From NCBI GenBank assembly GCA_023484645.1, contig JAMCZZ010000016.1:1-36336 (forward strand): a DNA stretch of 36,336 nt. The letters run 5' to 3'. This document shows positions 17,219 through 25,417 of the stretch, in pieces. The notes beneath the pieces are model-generated. The model was not told the DNA's origin. It was given only the letters and a program-made list of their open reading frames with translations, and made no database searches. Numbering within the stretch: the stretch's first letter is position 1; the number at the start of each line of letters is the position of its first letter. A program made the position numbers and the translations under genes. Source of the stretch: Patescibacteria group bacterium (lineage in GTDB: Bacteria > Patescibacteria > UBA1384 > XYA2-FULL-43-10 > 1-14-0-10-43-13).

Positions 17219-17833
17219 ATGAATGAAATGCAGAATATTTTAAAATTTTTACATCTGGCGGAGAAGTTAAAATGCGAGCTTAGGCATAGCTGGCTTTCAA
17301 GTGGAAGACAAGAAAGCGTCGCAGAACATTCTTGGCGGATTTCTCTTATGGCTTGTATTTTCTATTCTCATCTTGAGGTAAAAGTCGATTTGAAAAAAAG
17401 CCTCAAGATTGCCATCATCCATGATCTGGCGGAAGCGGAAGCATATGATGTTCCTGCTTTTGAAAGCCATAGACAGGAAGAGAAGAAATCAGTTGAACTA
17501 AAAGCAATGCAAAACATAAAAAAACTTGATAGCAATTTTAGTGATGAGATTTTTGATTTATGGCAAGAGTACGAGGAGCAAAAGACCTTCGAAGCAAAAT
17601 TCATTAAAGCACTTGATAAAATGGAAGTTCGTCTTCAACACAATGAAGCAGATATGGAAACATGGAATGATGTTGAATATCCTAGAAGCCAGTATGTTGC
17701 TGATAGATTCTGTGATTTTGATAAATTCTTAAAAGAATTTAATCGACTTATAAAAGAAGAATCGAAAGACAAAATAATCAAGTCAGGTAGAAACTTCCAA
17801 GAAGTCGAAAAAGAAGTAAAAGAACTCCAATAA
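17219..17833 (+). CDS. HD-domain phosphohydrolase (YfbR/HD_3 type)
   Basis: This encodes 204 residues, all helical. Metal ligands of the HD superfamily are visible: H37 in VAEHSWR, the H68-D69 doublet in IIHDLAEAEAYD, and a later Asp in KALDKMEVRLQH. This arrangement matches small 5'-deoxynucleotidases such as E. coli YfbR and the HD_3 family, which remove phosphate from dNMPs. The substrate here is inferred from family only. The start ATG 17219 follows GGAGATTT and lies seven bases after the AlkD-like gene, so they share a transcript. The C-terminus is a Lys/Glu-rich helix. Confidence 0.85.
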   Translation: MNEMQNILKFLHLAEKLKCELRHSWLSSGRQESVAEHSWRISLMACIFYSHLEVKVDLKKSLKIAIIHDLAEAEAYDVPAFESHRQEEKKSVELKAMQNIKKLDSNFSDEIFDLWQEYEEQKTFEAKFIKALDKMEVRLQHNEADMETWNDVEYPRSQYVADRFCDFDKFLKEFNRLIKEESKDKIIKSGRNFQEVEKEVKELQ

Positions 17834-17837
17834 AATT

Positions 17838-18104
17838 ATGGACGAAATAGAACAAATTAAAAAAGAAATCGAACAAATTAAAAAGCGCAATCTTTCCGTT
17901 GAAGCGGATAAAGCTTGGGAAACTAGTTGGGCTAGAAGAATTTTAATATCAATATTTACCTACCTCGCCATTAGTTTATACATGTGGTCAATCAGCATTA
18001 ACCAGCCATGGCTAAATGCTATTGTACCAACGGTAGGATTCTTACTCTCGACCCTAACCCTCCCATTTTTCAAAAATATTTGGGCGAAAGGTTTAAAGAA
18101 GTAA
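17838..18104 (+). CDS. Small membrane protein with coiled-coil N-terminus
   Basis: This encodes 88 residues. Residues 2-18 contain two copies of IEQIKKEIEQIKK-like heptads, a short coiled coil. Then come an amphipathic linker and two hydrophobic helices (about 34-52 and 58-75), separated by a short NQPW turn. The ends are basic, so it is probably an inner-membrane protein with both ends in the cytoplasm. Similar two-helix proteins are frequent in Patescibacteria as far as I recall, but no function is known. It starts four bases after the HD gene and closes this operon. No clear hairpin follows. Confidence 0.7.
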   Translation: MDEIEQIKKEIEQIKKRNLSVEADKAWETSWARRILISIFTYLAISLYMWSISINQPWLNAIVPTVGFLLSTLTLPFFKNIWAKGLKK

Positions 18105-18125
18105 ATACCAAACAAAACCCGAACA

Positions 18126-18164
18126 TTATCCACAGTTGGTTATTTAACATTTTTTGTTTATAAT
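18126..18164 (+). promoter_or_regulatory. Promoter of the R-M operon with an adjacent DnaA box
   Basis: TTGGTT (18136-18141), a 17-base spacer and a perfect TATAAT (18159-18164). Directly upstream is the 9-mer TTATCCACA (18126-18134), identical to the DnaA-box consensus. It is preceded by CCGAACA (18119-18125). The same two words recur at 23891, 23979 and 25420. Confidence 0.65.
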
Positions 18165-18181
18165 ACAATTAAGGAGAAATA

Positions 18182-18229
18182 TTGAAAAAAATGGAGGGAT
18201 ATGGCTCAAGCTGCGAGTTTGCAACTTAG
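18182..18229 (+). CDS. Possible 15-codon leader peptide overlapping the first methyltransferase
   Basis: A TTG with AAGGAG (18171-18176) five bases upstream opens a 15-codon frame that ends at TAG 18227-18229. It overlaps the methyltransferase start in another frame. The methyltransferase's own GGAGGG lies only two bases before its ATG, an awkward spacing. The leader could couple or restrain its translation. It may equally be chance. Confidence 0.25.
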   Translation: MKKMEGYGSSCEFAT

Positions 18230-19088
18230 TCTAATTGATGTAGTCTCACAGCAGTTTTTTGTCGAGGGCATGCCGGTTCAACTAAAGGCAAAACCATTTT
18301 TAAAATGGGCCGGAGGGAAAACTCAGCTTTTAGACGAACTCGTATCTTTAATGCCTAAAGATGAAATTGGAAGATACTTTGAGCCATTTCTCGGAAGCGG
18401 CGCTCTATTTTTTCATATTAATCCATCAACGGCAGTTTTGAATGATTCAAATGACGATTTGATTAATTGCTACAAAGTCATTAGGGATAATGTTGAAGAT
18501 TTAATCCTAGACTTAAATAACCACGAAAATAGCAAGGAATATTTTTATTTAATAAGAGGCACCAAGGAGGGCGATCTTACGCCGGTGGAAAGAGCATCAA
18601 GAACAATCTTTCTAAATCGTACTTGTTTCAATGGGTTATATAGAGTAAATCAAAAGGGCGAATTTAATGCTCCATATGGCTACTATGCTAATCCGAAAAT
18701 TTGTAATGAGGAAAATTTGAGGGCTGTTAGTTTGGTCTTAAGCAACATGACGATCCGCTCTGGTGGATATGAGCAATCTCTATCATCTGCAAGAAAAGGA
18801 GATTTTATTTATTTCGATCCTCCGTATCTTCCGGTTTCTAAATATTCTGATTTTAAGCGTTATACTAAAGATTCATTCTACGAAAAAGACCATATTAGAT
18901 TAGCAGAGGTATTTAAAGACCTTGATTCAAGAGGATGTTATGTAATGCTAAGTAATTCAGACCATCCACTTGTACATCAACTATTTAAATCCTATAATAT
19001 CAAGACTGTTAAGGCTAGACGGCTGATAAATAAAATTGCAGCGAATAGAGGAAAAGTGAATGAGCTTATAGTAAGAAACTATGAATGA
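18201..19088 (+). CDS. Dam-like adenine-N6 DNA methyltransferase (DpnII-A type)
   Basis: This encodes 295 residues. It transfers a methyl group from S-adenosylmethionine to adenine in DNA. The alpha-class order is clear: the FLKWAGGKTQLL SAM-binding start (about 33-44), FEPFLGSGALFF (motif I, 60-71), FLNRTCFNGLYRVN, and the catalytic DPPY (206-209) in YFDPPYLPVSKYS. This matches Dam/M.DpnIIA, whose target is GATC. A GATC-containing site is therefore likely, but not shown. The first 30 residues are an extra tail not typical of the family. A downstream ATG at 18270 would remove most of it, but its ribosome-binding site is no better placed. It is the first gene of the restriction-modification operon, and its stop overlaps the second methyltransferase by four bases (ATGA). 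Confidence 0.92.
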   Translation: MAQAASLQLSLIDVVSQQFFVEGMPVQLKAKPFLKWAGGKTQLLDELVSLMPKDEIGRYFEPFLGSGALFFHINPSTAVLNDSNDDLINCYKVIRDNVEDLILDLNNHENSKEYFYLIRGTKEGDLTPVERASRTIFLNRTCFNGLYRVNQKGEFNAPYGYYANPKICNEENLRAVSLVLSNMTIRSGGYEQSLSSARKGDFIYFDPPYLPVSKYSDFKRYTKDSFYEKDHIRLAEVFKDLDSRGCYVMLSNSDHPLVHQLFKSYNIKTVKARRLINKIAANRGKVNELIVRNYE

Positions 19089-20146
19089 ATAAAAAACAAG
19101 ATCAAAAAATTTCACAGTCGCAAGATATAATAACAAAGTTTCCGCAAACACGATTTATGGGTAGTAAGCGGAAACTTTTGGCCTTTATCGCAAACACGGT
19201 CAAAGATATTAAGTACGATACCGTTTTAGATGCTTTTAGCGGCAGTGGCAGCGTATCGTATTTGTTTAAAAGTCTCGGCAAAAAAGTTACTTCGAATGAC
19301 TTTCTCGCGTATAGTTATAATATCACCAAAGCAACAGTTGAAAACAACACAGAGAAATTATCAGAAGCAGATTTAGCGTCTTTGCTTAAAAAAAATACTA
19401 GAGCAAAAGAATTTATTCAGGAAACATTTAACGGATTATATTTTACTCCAGAGGATAATGACTTTCTTGATAACGTTTCCGCTAACATTGCTCTACTAAA
19501 AAATGACTATAAAAAAACTCTGGCACTTGCTTCGTTAGGTAGAGCTGCTTTAAAAAAACAACCTCGTGGAGTATTTACTGTTATCGGTAATCGTTATGAT
19601 GACGGGCGCTTAGACTTGCGACTTTCAATGAGAGAGCAATTCATTAAATCAGTGAATGATTTCAATGATTCAATTTTTGACAACAATCGAAGCAACAAAG
19701 CGTTGAAAGGCAATATTTTTAATGTCAACACAGACGATTTTGATCTAATTTACTTTGACCCGCCATACTACTCACAACGCTCTGACAATGACTATATTCG
19801 CAGGTATCATTTTATTGAAGGGCTAGCCACTTACTGGAAAGATGACAAAATTATTGCCGATTCGAAAACAAAAAGAATAGAAAAGCGAGAAACTCCATTT
19901 AGTTCTCGAGTTAGATGCTATGAGGCATTTGATCAATTATTCAGCAAGTTTCAGAAGGGCATATTTTTAGTCTCATATTCATCAAACTCTTTACCAACGA
20001 AGGAAGAAATGGTAAAAATAATGAAGAAGCATCGTTCAAATATTAAAGTATTTGAACATGATCATAAATACAGCTTTGGTAACCAATCCCATAGAGTGGG
20101 GAGCAATCAAAATTGTGTTAAAGAATATTTATTTTTAGGATACTAA
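19085..20146 (+). CDS. Second adenine-N6 DNA methyltransferase of the R-M system
   Basis: This encodes 353 residues. Its motifs are those of D12-type adenine methyltransferases: RFMGSKRKLL (23-32, SAM site), VLDAFSGSGSVSYLF (47-61, motif I) and YFDPPYYSQRSDNDYIRRYH with the catalytic DPPY at 225-228. Two methyltransferases are expected when the recognition site is asymmetric, since each strand then needs its own enzyme. This fits a type IIS system. It overlaps the first methyltransferase by four bases and the endonuclease starts two bases after its stop, so the three are translated as one unit. Which strand or base each one modifies cannot be told from sequence. Confidence 0.88.
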   Translation: MNKKQDQKISQSQDIITKFPQTRFMGSKRKLLAFIANTVKDIKYDTVLDAFSGSGSVSYLFKSLGKKVTSNDFLAYSYNITKATVENNTEKLSEADLASLLKKNTRAKEFIQETFNGLYFTPEDNDFLDNVSANIALLKNDYKKTLALASLGRAALKKQPRGVFTVIGNRYDDGRLDLRLSMREQFIKSVNDFNDSIFDNNRSNKALKGNIFNVNTDDFDLIYFDPPYYSQRSDNDYIRRYHFIEGLATYWKDDKIIADSKTKRIEKRETPFSSRVRCYEAFDQLFSKFQKGIFLVSYSSNSLPTKEEMVKIMKKHRSNIKVFEHDHKYSFGNQSHRVGSNQNCVKEYLFLGY

Positions 20147-20147
20147 C

Positions 20148-21839
20148 ATGCGTCCATGGCATTTAGGTAATACAACCGTTCGAAGCCCGTTCAGATTAAG
20201 GGACGGTTTGATCGTTCTATCGAGGTCAGATTTACAAGGAAATTTAAGAGGTACAGAAAATGATGCGATATTTAGAAAATTACTTGGTGATAGCGGATTA
20301 GTTTCATTGGGTGATGATAAAACTAACTCAGTTGGTCGTAAATGGCGTTCAGCTTTATCGCAGCTTGGGTTCATCTATTCCGACAAAAGCAACAAGGACA
20401 AGATCGACCGCATAACACCTAGCGGAACAAGGCTTATCAGTGCTGACAGTGTCCCCGCAATCCAAGAATGTTTTCTTAGGTCTTTGATTTGCTATCAGAT
20501 TCCTTCTCTGATCGAACAAAAATATAGTTATAAAACCTTTTCGCCCTTAAGGCATGTACTAAAGTTGCTACTTTTTATTGAAAATAATACTGATATGGAG
20601 CCGTTTATTTCTTTTCAAGAAATGGCCGTCATAGTTCAATTGAGCAGTCCAGAAACGCCCCTCGATGTAATGGCGGAAAAGATTGCTTCTTTTAGAAAAG
20701 AGAAAAAACTAGCTATTAACAAGCGTAAATTCGGTCAAATGTCATTAACGCTAGCTGCGAGAGAACATGGCTATGTAGAGCAAACATTTAATGATTATTC
20801 TGACACTAATATTAGATATTTGAAGGCCACAGGACTATTTTCTGGCAAGGGAAGGGGCATTACTCTTAACCCACAGAAGATTTTTTTGATTAATAAACTC
20901 GCTGAGGGCAAGGAAATCATTTATAGTGACGAAGATTACCTAGCCATGTTGTCAGAGGGAGCTACTCTTCCTACGGACAATAAACCAGAGGCGCTCCAAG
21001 AGCTGGAAGATTTGACTTTTCAGCTTGGGAAATTTGGTGTTAAATATGATGCTTCCAATGCTAATTTAGCCAAACCGGCAGATATTGCGATTGTAAGACA
21101 TAAAGTGGAAGAGTTATTGGGAGAGCAAAAGGAAATTGAATTTGCAAAGAGACAGGCTTCTGAATGGGAGGAGATATTAACTTATTTTGAATTAATTATC
21201 GATCGAAAAAGTGCGGCAACTTTATCAGAGGACAATGAAATTCGCCTTCCAAAGTCAGAAGTTCCGGCTTACTTTGAGTGGGCGCTATGGCGTGCGTTTT
21301 TAGCAATAAATAAACTAAAAAATCCACCTTATGAATCAAGACGATTCAAGGTTGATCAAGATATTTTACCTATTGGAAATGCACCAGGAAACGGCCCAGA
21401 TCTAATATTTGAATTTGAAGATTATGTGCTTGTTGTCGAAGCTACTCTTACGGATAATTCTAGGCAAGAGGCTGCCGAGGGAGAGCCAGTTAGACGCCAT
21501 GTAGCCCAAGCAATTAACCAATATGGAGAAAACAAACCGGTTTTTGGGCTATTCGTAGCAAATCAAATTGATAGCAACACAGCAGAAACTTTTAGATCGG
21601 GTGTGTGGTATAACACATCTGATAGCAAGGCCGAACTAGGAATTGTCCCTATGACACTAACTCAGTTTAGCTCAATTTTTCGGTTTCTTTTTTCGAATGA
21701 TAAGGTTGACAATAGACACATTCTAGAGGTGATAAAACTATGCTTGGACAAGAAGGATGAATATACAGCTCCGGAATGGAAAGAAAGAATCAATACTTTT
21801 GTTTTGAATTACCGAGCCAACCCAGTATCTCAACAATGA
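20148..21839 (+). CDS. AlwI/PleI-family type IIS restriction endonuclease
   Basis: This encodes 563 residues. The N-terminus WHLGNTTVRSPFRLRDGL matches what I recall of AlwI-family enzymes, which recognise short asymmetric sites (GGATC, GAGTC) and cut a few bases away. The C-terminal nuclease part shows PDLIFEFEDYVLVVEAT with D418 and E431, thirteen residues apart, plus E378 before and E444 after. From memory this spacing parallels the catalytic acids of N.BstNBI (E418, D456, E469, E482). The middle domain (about 130-340) should bind DNA. It lies in an operon with two adenine methyltransferases, one Dam-like, so a GATC-containing site such as GGATC is a reasonable guess. The frame is intact, so the system looks active. 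A small hairpin with a T tract follows. Confidence 0.82.
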   Translation: MRPWHLGNTTVRSPFRLRDGLIVLSRSDLQGNLRGTENDAIFRKLLGDSGLVSLGDDKTNSVGRKWRSALSQLGFIYSDKSNKDKIDRITPSGTRLISADSVPAIQECFLRSLICYQIPSLIEQKYSYKTFSPLRHVLKLLLFIENNTDMEPFISFQEMAVIVQLSSPETPLDVMAEKIASFRKEKKLAINKRKFGQMSLTLAAREHGYVEQTFNDYSDTNIRYLKATGLFSGKGRGITLNPQKIFLINKLAEGKEIIYSDEDYLAMLSEGATLPTDNKPEALQELEDLTFQLGKFGVKYDASNANLAKPADIAIVRHKVEELLGEQKEIEFAKRQASEWEEILTYFELIIDRKSAATLSEDNEIRLPKSEVPAYFEWALWRAFLAINKLKNPPYESRRFKVDQDILPIGNAPGNGPDLIFEFEDYVLVVEATLTDNSRQEAAEGEPVRRHVAQAINQYGENKPVFGLFVANQIDSNTAETFRSGVWYNTSDSKAELGIVPMTLTQFSSIFRFLFSNDKVDNRHILEVIKLCLDKKDEYTAPEWKERINTFVLNYRANPVSQQ

Positions 21840-21883
21840 TCGATCTACAATGTACTTAATGTTTTCTTAATATACTCTATGGT

Positions 21884-21906
21884 ATGCCTAATTTAGGCAT
21901 TATTTT
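21884..21906 (+). terminator. Terminator of the R-M operon
   Basis: ATGCCTA (21884-21890) pairs with TAGGCAT (21894-21900) over a 3-base loop and is followed by TATTTTT. It separates the R-M operon from the OLD-family gene. Confidence 0.6.
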
Positions 21907-21939
21907 TAAGATGCAAATCATAATTGGAGGACAAATCTA

Positions 21940-23511
21940 GTGCATATTAAAAAAATTATAGTTCATAATTTTAAATCAATCGAGCATCAAGAATTAACTT
22001 GTGGATGCTACAATGTTTTAGTGGGTGAAAATAATTCTGGTAAATCCAATCTAATATCTGCTTTGCGCTTTTTTTATGGCGAATATAAATTAGCACAAGA
22101 AGATGTGTACCAAAAAATAAAAGATGACGCTATCTATGTTGAAATTGAGTATAAACTGAGTGACGGAGACATGCAGTTTTTCTCAGAAAAGGGAAGCAAA
22201 TATATTCTGGAAGGAAACCGTCTTGTTGTCAGAACTGAATCAAAAGTTAGCGATGGAGATGTATCCAGCCCCATCCGTAGAGGTAGGCTAAAGGATACAA
22301 ATAGCTTGGACGAGGATAATAAATTTTTTGGGTTCTCCGGCGTGTCAAAAGTATTACTTGGTGAAATAATATACATACCTCCAATAAAAGAGCTAAAAGA
22401 TGAGCTAAAGACAACCAGTCAATCTGCTACGATTATGAAGTTACTTAAGAAAATCAGCCATCCCAAAATAAAAAAGGATAGTCTGCTATCAAATATTAAT
22501 CAAAACGTAGATGCCCTCAATAAAAGCGACATATTTGATGAATTAAATGGAAATCTTTCAGACCTAATGAAAGGATATGGGTGTAATATTAAAATTGAGA
22601 TAAATCAATTGAGCGTCGAAAGCATTATATCATCAGCTTCTTTACATATAATAGAAGAAAATTTTGATAAGATGCCACCAGAGAATAAAGGCACTGGTCT
22701 GCAACGTGCGTTACTAATTTGCCTTATAAAATATTGGGCTGAAGTTTCTAAAGATGTTGAAAAGATTAAGAATGAACCCCCCACAATTCTATTATTTGAA
22801 GAGCCGGAAATTTTTCAGCATCCCCAAAAGCAAGCAATGTTATTTGGAGAGTTGAAAGAAATATCAACAAACAGTACTCCTGTATTTTTAACAACTCATT
22901 CTTCGCATTTCGTTAGTGAGGAGGACGATGATTTATCGTTTGTTACCCGTGTGTACAAGGAAAGTTGTGCTACTAAGTTCAAACAAGTATCGGTAGCCAC
23001 CATAGCAAAATCCAATAGCGCAAATCGCTTTAAATTTTGGAAATATTTAGATTCTGAAAAAAACAAGATTTTTTTTGCCCAAAAGGTGTTGCTATGTGAG
23101 GGGAATACAGAAAAGCTATTATGCAATTACTTAATCAAAACGGAGATACTGAAAGATAATTTAAGTAAACAATCGGAATATACTGTCATTGATTGCAATG
23201 GAAAATTTAATCTTCCCCATTTTATGAGAATATGTAATGATTTAAATATCGAATATTTAATCTTCTATGACCTTGATTCTAATAATGGAAATAGATCAGT
23301 ACATCAATTAGTTAATCAAGAAATAACCGATGAAAAAACCGGTCTATGCAAGCAAGCAATTGAATCGTCTGATGATCTTGATGTAAGGTTGTTTAAAAAA
23401 CCAACACCAAATTGTGATAAGAATCTTATTCTGGATCGAATAATTAATAATGAACATGACGTAAGAGAACTAGATGAGATTAAAAACTATGTAAGAGAGT
23501 TTGTTAATTGA
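21940..23511 (+). CDS. OLD-family ATPase with TOPRIM nuclease domain
   Basis: This encodes 523 residues. The N-terminal ABC/SMC-like ATPase has Walker A GENNSGKS (29-36), a signature-like region at about 250-260 (GTGLQRALLI), Walker B ILLFEEPEIFQHP (283-295) and a switch His in TTHSSHF (H320). The C-terminal TOPRIM domain has VLLCEGNTEKLL (E387) and FYDLDSNNG (D444, D446), the metal-binding acids. OLD proteins are DNases often used in phage defence: alone, with a helicase in Gabija, or with retrons. No helicase or reverse transcriptase gene adjoins here, so class 1 OLD is the best label. The start is GTG with GGAGG (21926-21930) nine bases upstream. It lies right behind a restriction-modification operon, a typical defence-island position. 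Confidence 0.87.
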   Translation: MHIKKIIVHNFKSIEHQELTCGCYNVLVGENNSGKSNLISALRFFYGEYKLAQEDVYQKIKDDAIYVEIEYKLSDGDMQFFSEKGSKYILEGNRLVVRTESKVSDGDVSSPIRRGRLKDTNSLDEDNKFFGFSGVSKVLLGEIIYIPPIKELKDELKTTSQSATIMKLLKKISHPKIKKDSLLSNINQNVDALNKSDIFDELNGNLSDLMKGYGCNIKIEINQLSVESIISSASLHIIEENFDKMPPENKGTGLQRALLICLIKYWAEVSKDVEKIKNEPPTILLFEEPEIFQHPQKQAMLFGELKEISTNSTPVFLTTHSSHFVSEEDDDLSFVTRVYKESCATKFKQVSVATIAKSNSANRFKFWKYLDSEKNKIFFAQKVLLCEGNTEKLLCNYLIKTEILKDNLSKQSEYTVIDCNGKFNLPHFMRICNDLNIEYLIFYDLDSNNGNRSVHQLVNQEITDEKTGLCKQAIESSDDLDVRLFKKPTPNCDKNLILDRIINNEHDVRELDEIKNYVREFVN

Positions 23512-23562
23512 TAATTAAGGTATAGGTTAGTGAATACTTCTCTAAGCGCAAGGAAACATAAG

Positions 23563-23883
23563 ATGAAAAAGGACAAATATTTAAAAGCTAGGGGAGGGAC
23601 TGCTCACATGATCGATGTTAGCTGTGCGAAATGTGGGAGTTTGGTTTTGTATTATCAAAAAGATGGGCCTGGTTGGCTAAAAAGATGTTGTTTGAATAGA
23701 ATATTTGCGCCGGGTAAGTGGGAAACACTGCAGCATAATTCTTCAATAAAAGAACCAGCAGATATGCCTAACTTAATATGCGAGTGTGGAGAAGTTATCG
23801 GTTATCCAATGAAACATAAAGATGGACGGTTGGCTTTCAGGGTAGAACGTGGAAAATTCAAACGAAAAAGAAGTAAAAATTAA
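23563..23883 (+). CDS. Small zinc-binding protein, unknown
   Basis: This encodes 106 residues with a clear metal-site pattern: CAKC (about 19-22), a CC pair near 42-43 and CEC near 80-82. The first part reads KYLKARGGTAHMIDVSC and the tail is very basic (RVERGKFKRKRSKN), so RNA or DNA binding is plausible. I recall similar stand-alone proteins in many Patescibacteria, which argues that it is not specifically part of the neighbouring defence genes. No function is known. An in-frame GTG at 23530 would add 11 residues. ATG 23563 is preferred because AAGGA lies about eight bases before it and the conserved-looking part begins there. Confidence 0.65.
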   Translation: MKKDKYLKARGGTAHMIDVSCAKCGSLVLYYQKDGPGWLKRCCLNRIFAPGKWETLQHNSSIKEPADMPNLICECGEVIGYPMKHKDGRLAFRVERGKFKRKRSKN

Positions 23884-23890
23884 CGATGCT

Positions 23891-24007
23891 TGTGGATAAG
23901 TGCGAACATAAACCGAACACTTAAACCCCTCAATTCGATCTCAAATATATGATTTAGTCCATCAACTCTGCGCAGGGCTGTGGATAAACCCGAACATGTA
24001 CCGAACA
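23891..24007 (+). repeat. Cluster of DnaA-box 9-mers and CCGAACA heptamers
   Basis: TGTGGATAA occurs at 23891-23899 and 23979-23987. CCGAACA occurs at 23913-23919, 23990-23996 and 24001-24007, with a GCGAACA variant at about 23902. The 9-mer equals the complement of the DnaA-box consensus TTATCCACA. The segment sits in the gap between the zinc-protein gene and the membrane-protein gene, and its second half begins the long direct repeat. Confidence 0.6.
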
Positions 24008-24090
24008 TTTGATCCAATATTTCAATATTCTAACATTGCTAATTCTCAACTATCTCGATTAACAAGCTATAGCATACTAATTGGTATGCT
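23977..24090 (+). repeat. Long direct repeat R1, copy A
   Basis: This matches 25418-25527 in the same order: GCTGTGGATAAAC, CGAACA, TACCGAACATT, a looser AT-rich middle with CTAATTCT and ACTAT, then GATTAACAAGCTATAGC (24057-24073). The copies are about 1441 bases apart and bracket the gene at 24148-25308. Confidence 0.7.
24071..24090. promoter_or_regulatory. Palindromic element before the membrane-protein gene
   Basis: AGCATACTAATTGGTATGCT is a 20-bp palindrome with one mismatched pair, preceded by CAAGCTAT. A possible promoter lies directly behind it: TTGTAC at 24091-24096, then TATTAT at 24112-24117 with a short 15-base spacer. A protein bound here would block it. Related elements occur at 25494-25527, 25560-25597 and 26171-26197. 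Confidence 0.6.
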
Positions 24091-24147
24091 TTGTACTCAA
24101 GCCAGATATGGTATTATGGAATTAATAATAATCATCGAGGAGGAAAT

Positions 24148-25308
24148 GTGCAAGGCAGCCCTGAGACAAGTATTAACAATCAACAAGAGAACGGTGCTGC
24201 TAATCCAGATCTTCTGAACGCTGTGCCGAAAAAGAAGTTTTTTAATCAGTCAACTAAGATTGCTTTTCTGCAAATTCTTGTCTTGAGTTTTATTTATTCA
24301 ATTACAATGTCCGTTCTCATAGAAGCAGGTATTTTTGCAGTTTTAACTGTGCCATTTTCAATGATAATTATATTTTTGATACACTCGCTTTCCTTCTCTT
24401 TAAGTAGATTAATCCCTTGGCGTTTTAAGCATCTATTTTATCCCATTATCATTTTTTTGATTTTGATGATTAAGCCTAGTTTAATTGGTGGAAATTCCAG
24501 GACTTCTTATTTTGAACTCAATAAGATATCTCTGGATTCCACAAGTCTCTATGGTCTTATTTTAATACTTGTCAGTAGTATTATTGTCTTGTTCTTGTAT
24601 ATACTTCGCTTAATAAAAGAAGAATCTCTTTTGCCGCAAGACGAAAAAAGATCGGGCAAACTTTCAATGATTTTACTTGTGCCATTGCTGCTGATTCTAT
24701 CAATTGCCACATATTTTTCACCACAGTCTCAAGAAGTTATTAAAACCATTAATATAATGCAGTACAAATCATCAGAATTAAACCGAATCAATATTGAATC
24801 ACTAAAAAGTCAATTACCTCCTGAATGCAGTCTCGGTGCTATCAGTGAAAGTGATCAAGTGATGACGAAATATACTTCAATAAATTGTACTTTTGGAGAC
24901 GTAACGAGCGATACCGGAGATGTATGGCCTTTGTCATGGAAGGGAACACTGGAAATAGGATATTTGTATACTGACTCTAGGTTGTCAGGCGCTACTACAG
25001 AGTATATTGAGACTCCGACAAGGCCATACGATGGATATGTGCCAAGATTTAAAGACGGACCCTTCAGCGACACAGAACTATCTAGTGGGATAGTTGCAAA
25101 AAAAGATTCAGCAGATTATCCAGAAGGAGGTTTGGCAAGTATTAACCTTTATTGGATGGATGGTAATCATCGCTTTTCATTGAGTGGTCAGTTTGAAACT
25201 AAAGAAGGATATAATTTCAAAACAGAAACTGTTGGGGATTATAATTTGATTGAATACACCAAAAAAATAGCCCTAATAATAACGAATGAAATCAAAATCA
25301 GTAATTAG
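24148..25308 (+). CDS. Polytopic membrane protein with exported C-terminal domain
   Basis: This encodes 386 residues. After a polar N-terminus of about 30 residues come five to six hydrophobic helices (within about 36-192), then an extracytoplasmic domain of about 190 residues. That domain holds two Cys (PPECSLG and INCTFGD) that may pair, and ends in a short hydrophobic helix (KKIALIITNEI). I recognise no family. The start is GTG 24148: GAGGAGG (24137-24143) sits four bases before it. The frame is open upstream to a TTG at 24091, which has no such site and overlaps the palindrome. The gene is bracketed by direct repeats R1 and preceded by the same palindromic element found at the PaaX-like gene. 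It may therefore be regulated by that protein, or carried with it as a module. Confidence 0.65.
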   Translation: MQGSPETSINNQQENGAANPDLLNAVPKKKFFNQSTKIAFLQILVLSFIYSITMSVLIEAGIFAVLTVPFSMIIIFLIHSLSFSLSRLIPWRFKHLFYPIIIFLILMIKPSLIGGNSRTSYFELNKISLDSTSLYGLILILVSSIIVLFLYILRLIKEESLLPQDEKRSGKLSMILLVPLLLILSIATYFSPQSQEVIKTINIMQYKSSELNRINIESLKSQLPPECSLGAISESDQVMTKYTSINCTFGDVTSDTGDVWPLSWKGTLEIGYLYTDSRLSGATTEYIETPTRPYDGYVPRFKDGPFSDTELSSGIVAKKDSADYPEGGLASINLYWMDGNHRFSLSGQFETKEGYNFKTETVGDYNLIEYTKKIALIITNEIKISN

Positions 25309-25323
25309 TAATAATTTCAGTGT

Positions 25324-25361
25324 GGGACTCTCTGGGATGGGCTTTTGGGGACTGGTTCTCT
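25324..25361 (+). repeat. Direct repeat R2, copy A
   Basis: The segment runs GGGAC, then CTGGGATGGGCTTTTG, then GGACTGGTTCTCT. It recurs almost unchanged at 26236-26274, with one extra base and three or four differences. It is GC-rich against AT-rich surroundings. The 25309-25623 gap contains no gene, only R2, R1 copy B and the long palindrome. Confidence 0.75.
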
Positions 25362-25417
25362 TTTGATTTTGTAATTTCATCTTCTTACTTTTTAGAAATA
25401 AAGAGTAAGGATTATCG

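Noticed and set aside
21940..23511. Gabija (GajA) assignment for the OLD nuclease
   Set aside because: No GajB-like helicase gene adjoins on either side, so only the family name OLD is justified.
23996..24217. Separate 73-residue gene upstream of the membrane protein
   Set aside because: It overlaps repeat R1 and the real GTG start, lacks its own ribosome-binding site and has no protein-like pattern.
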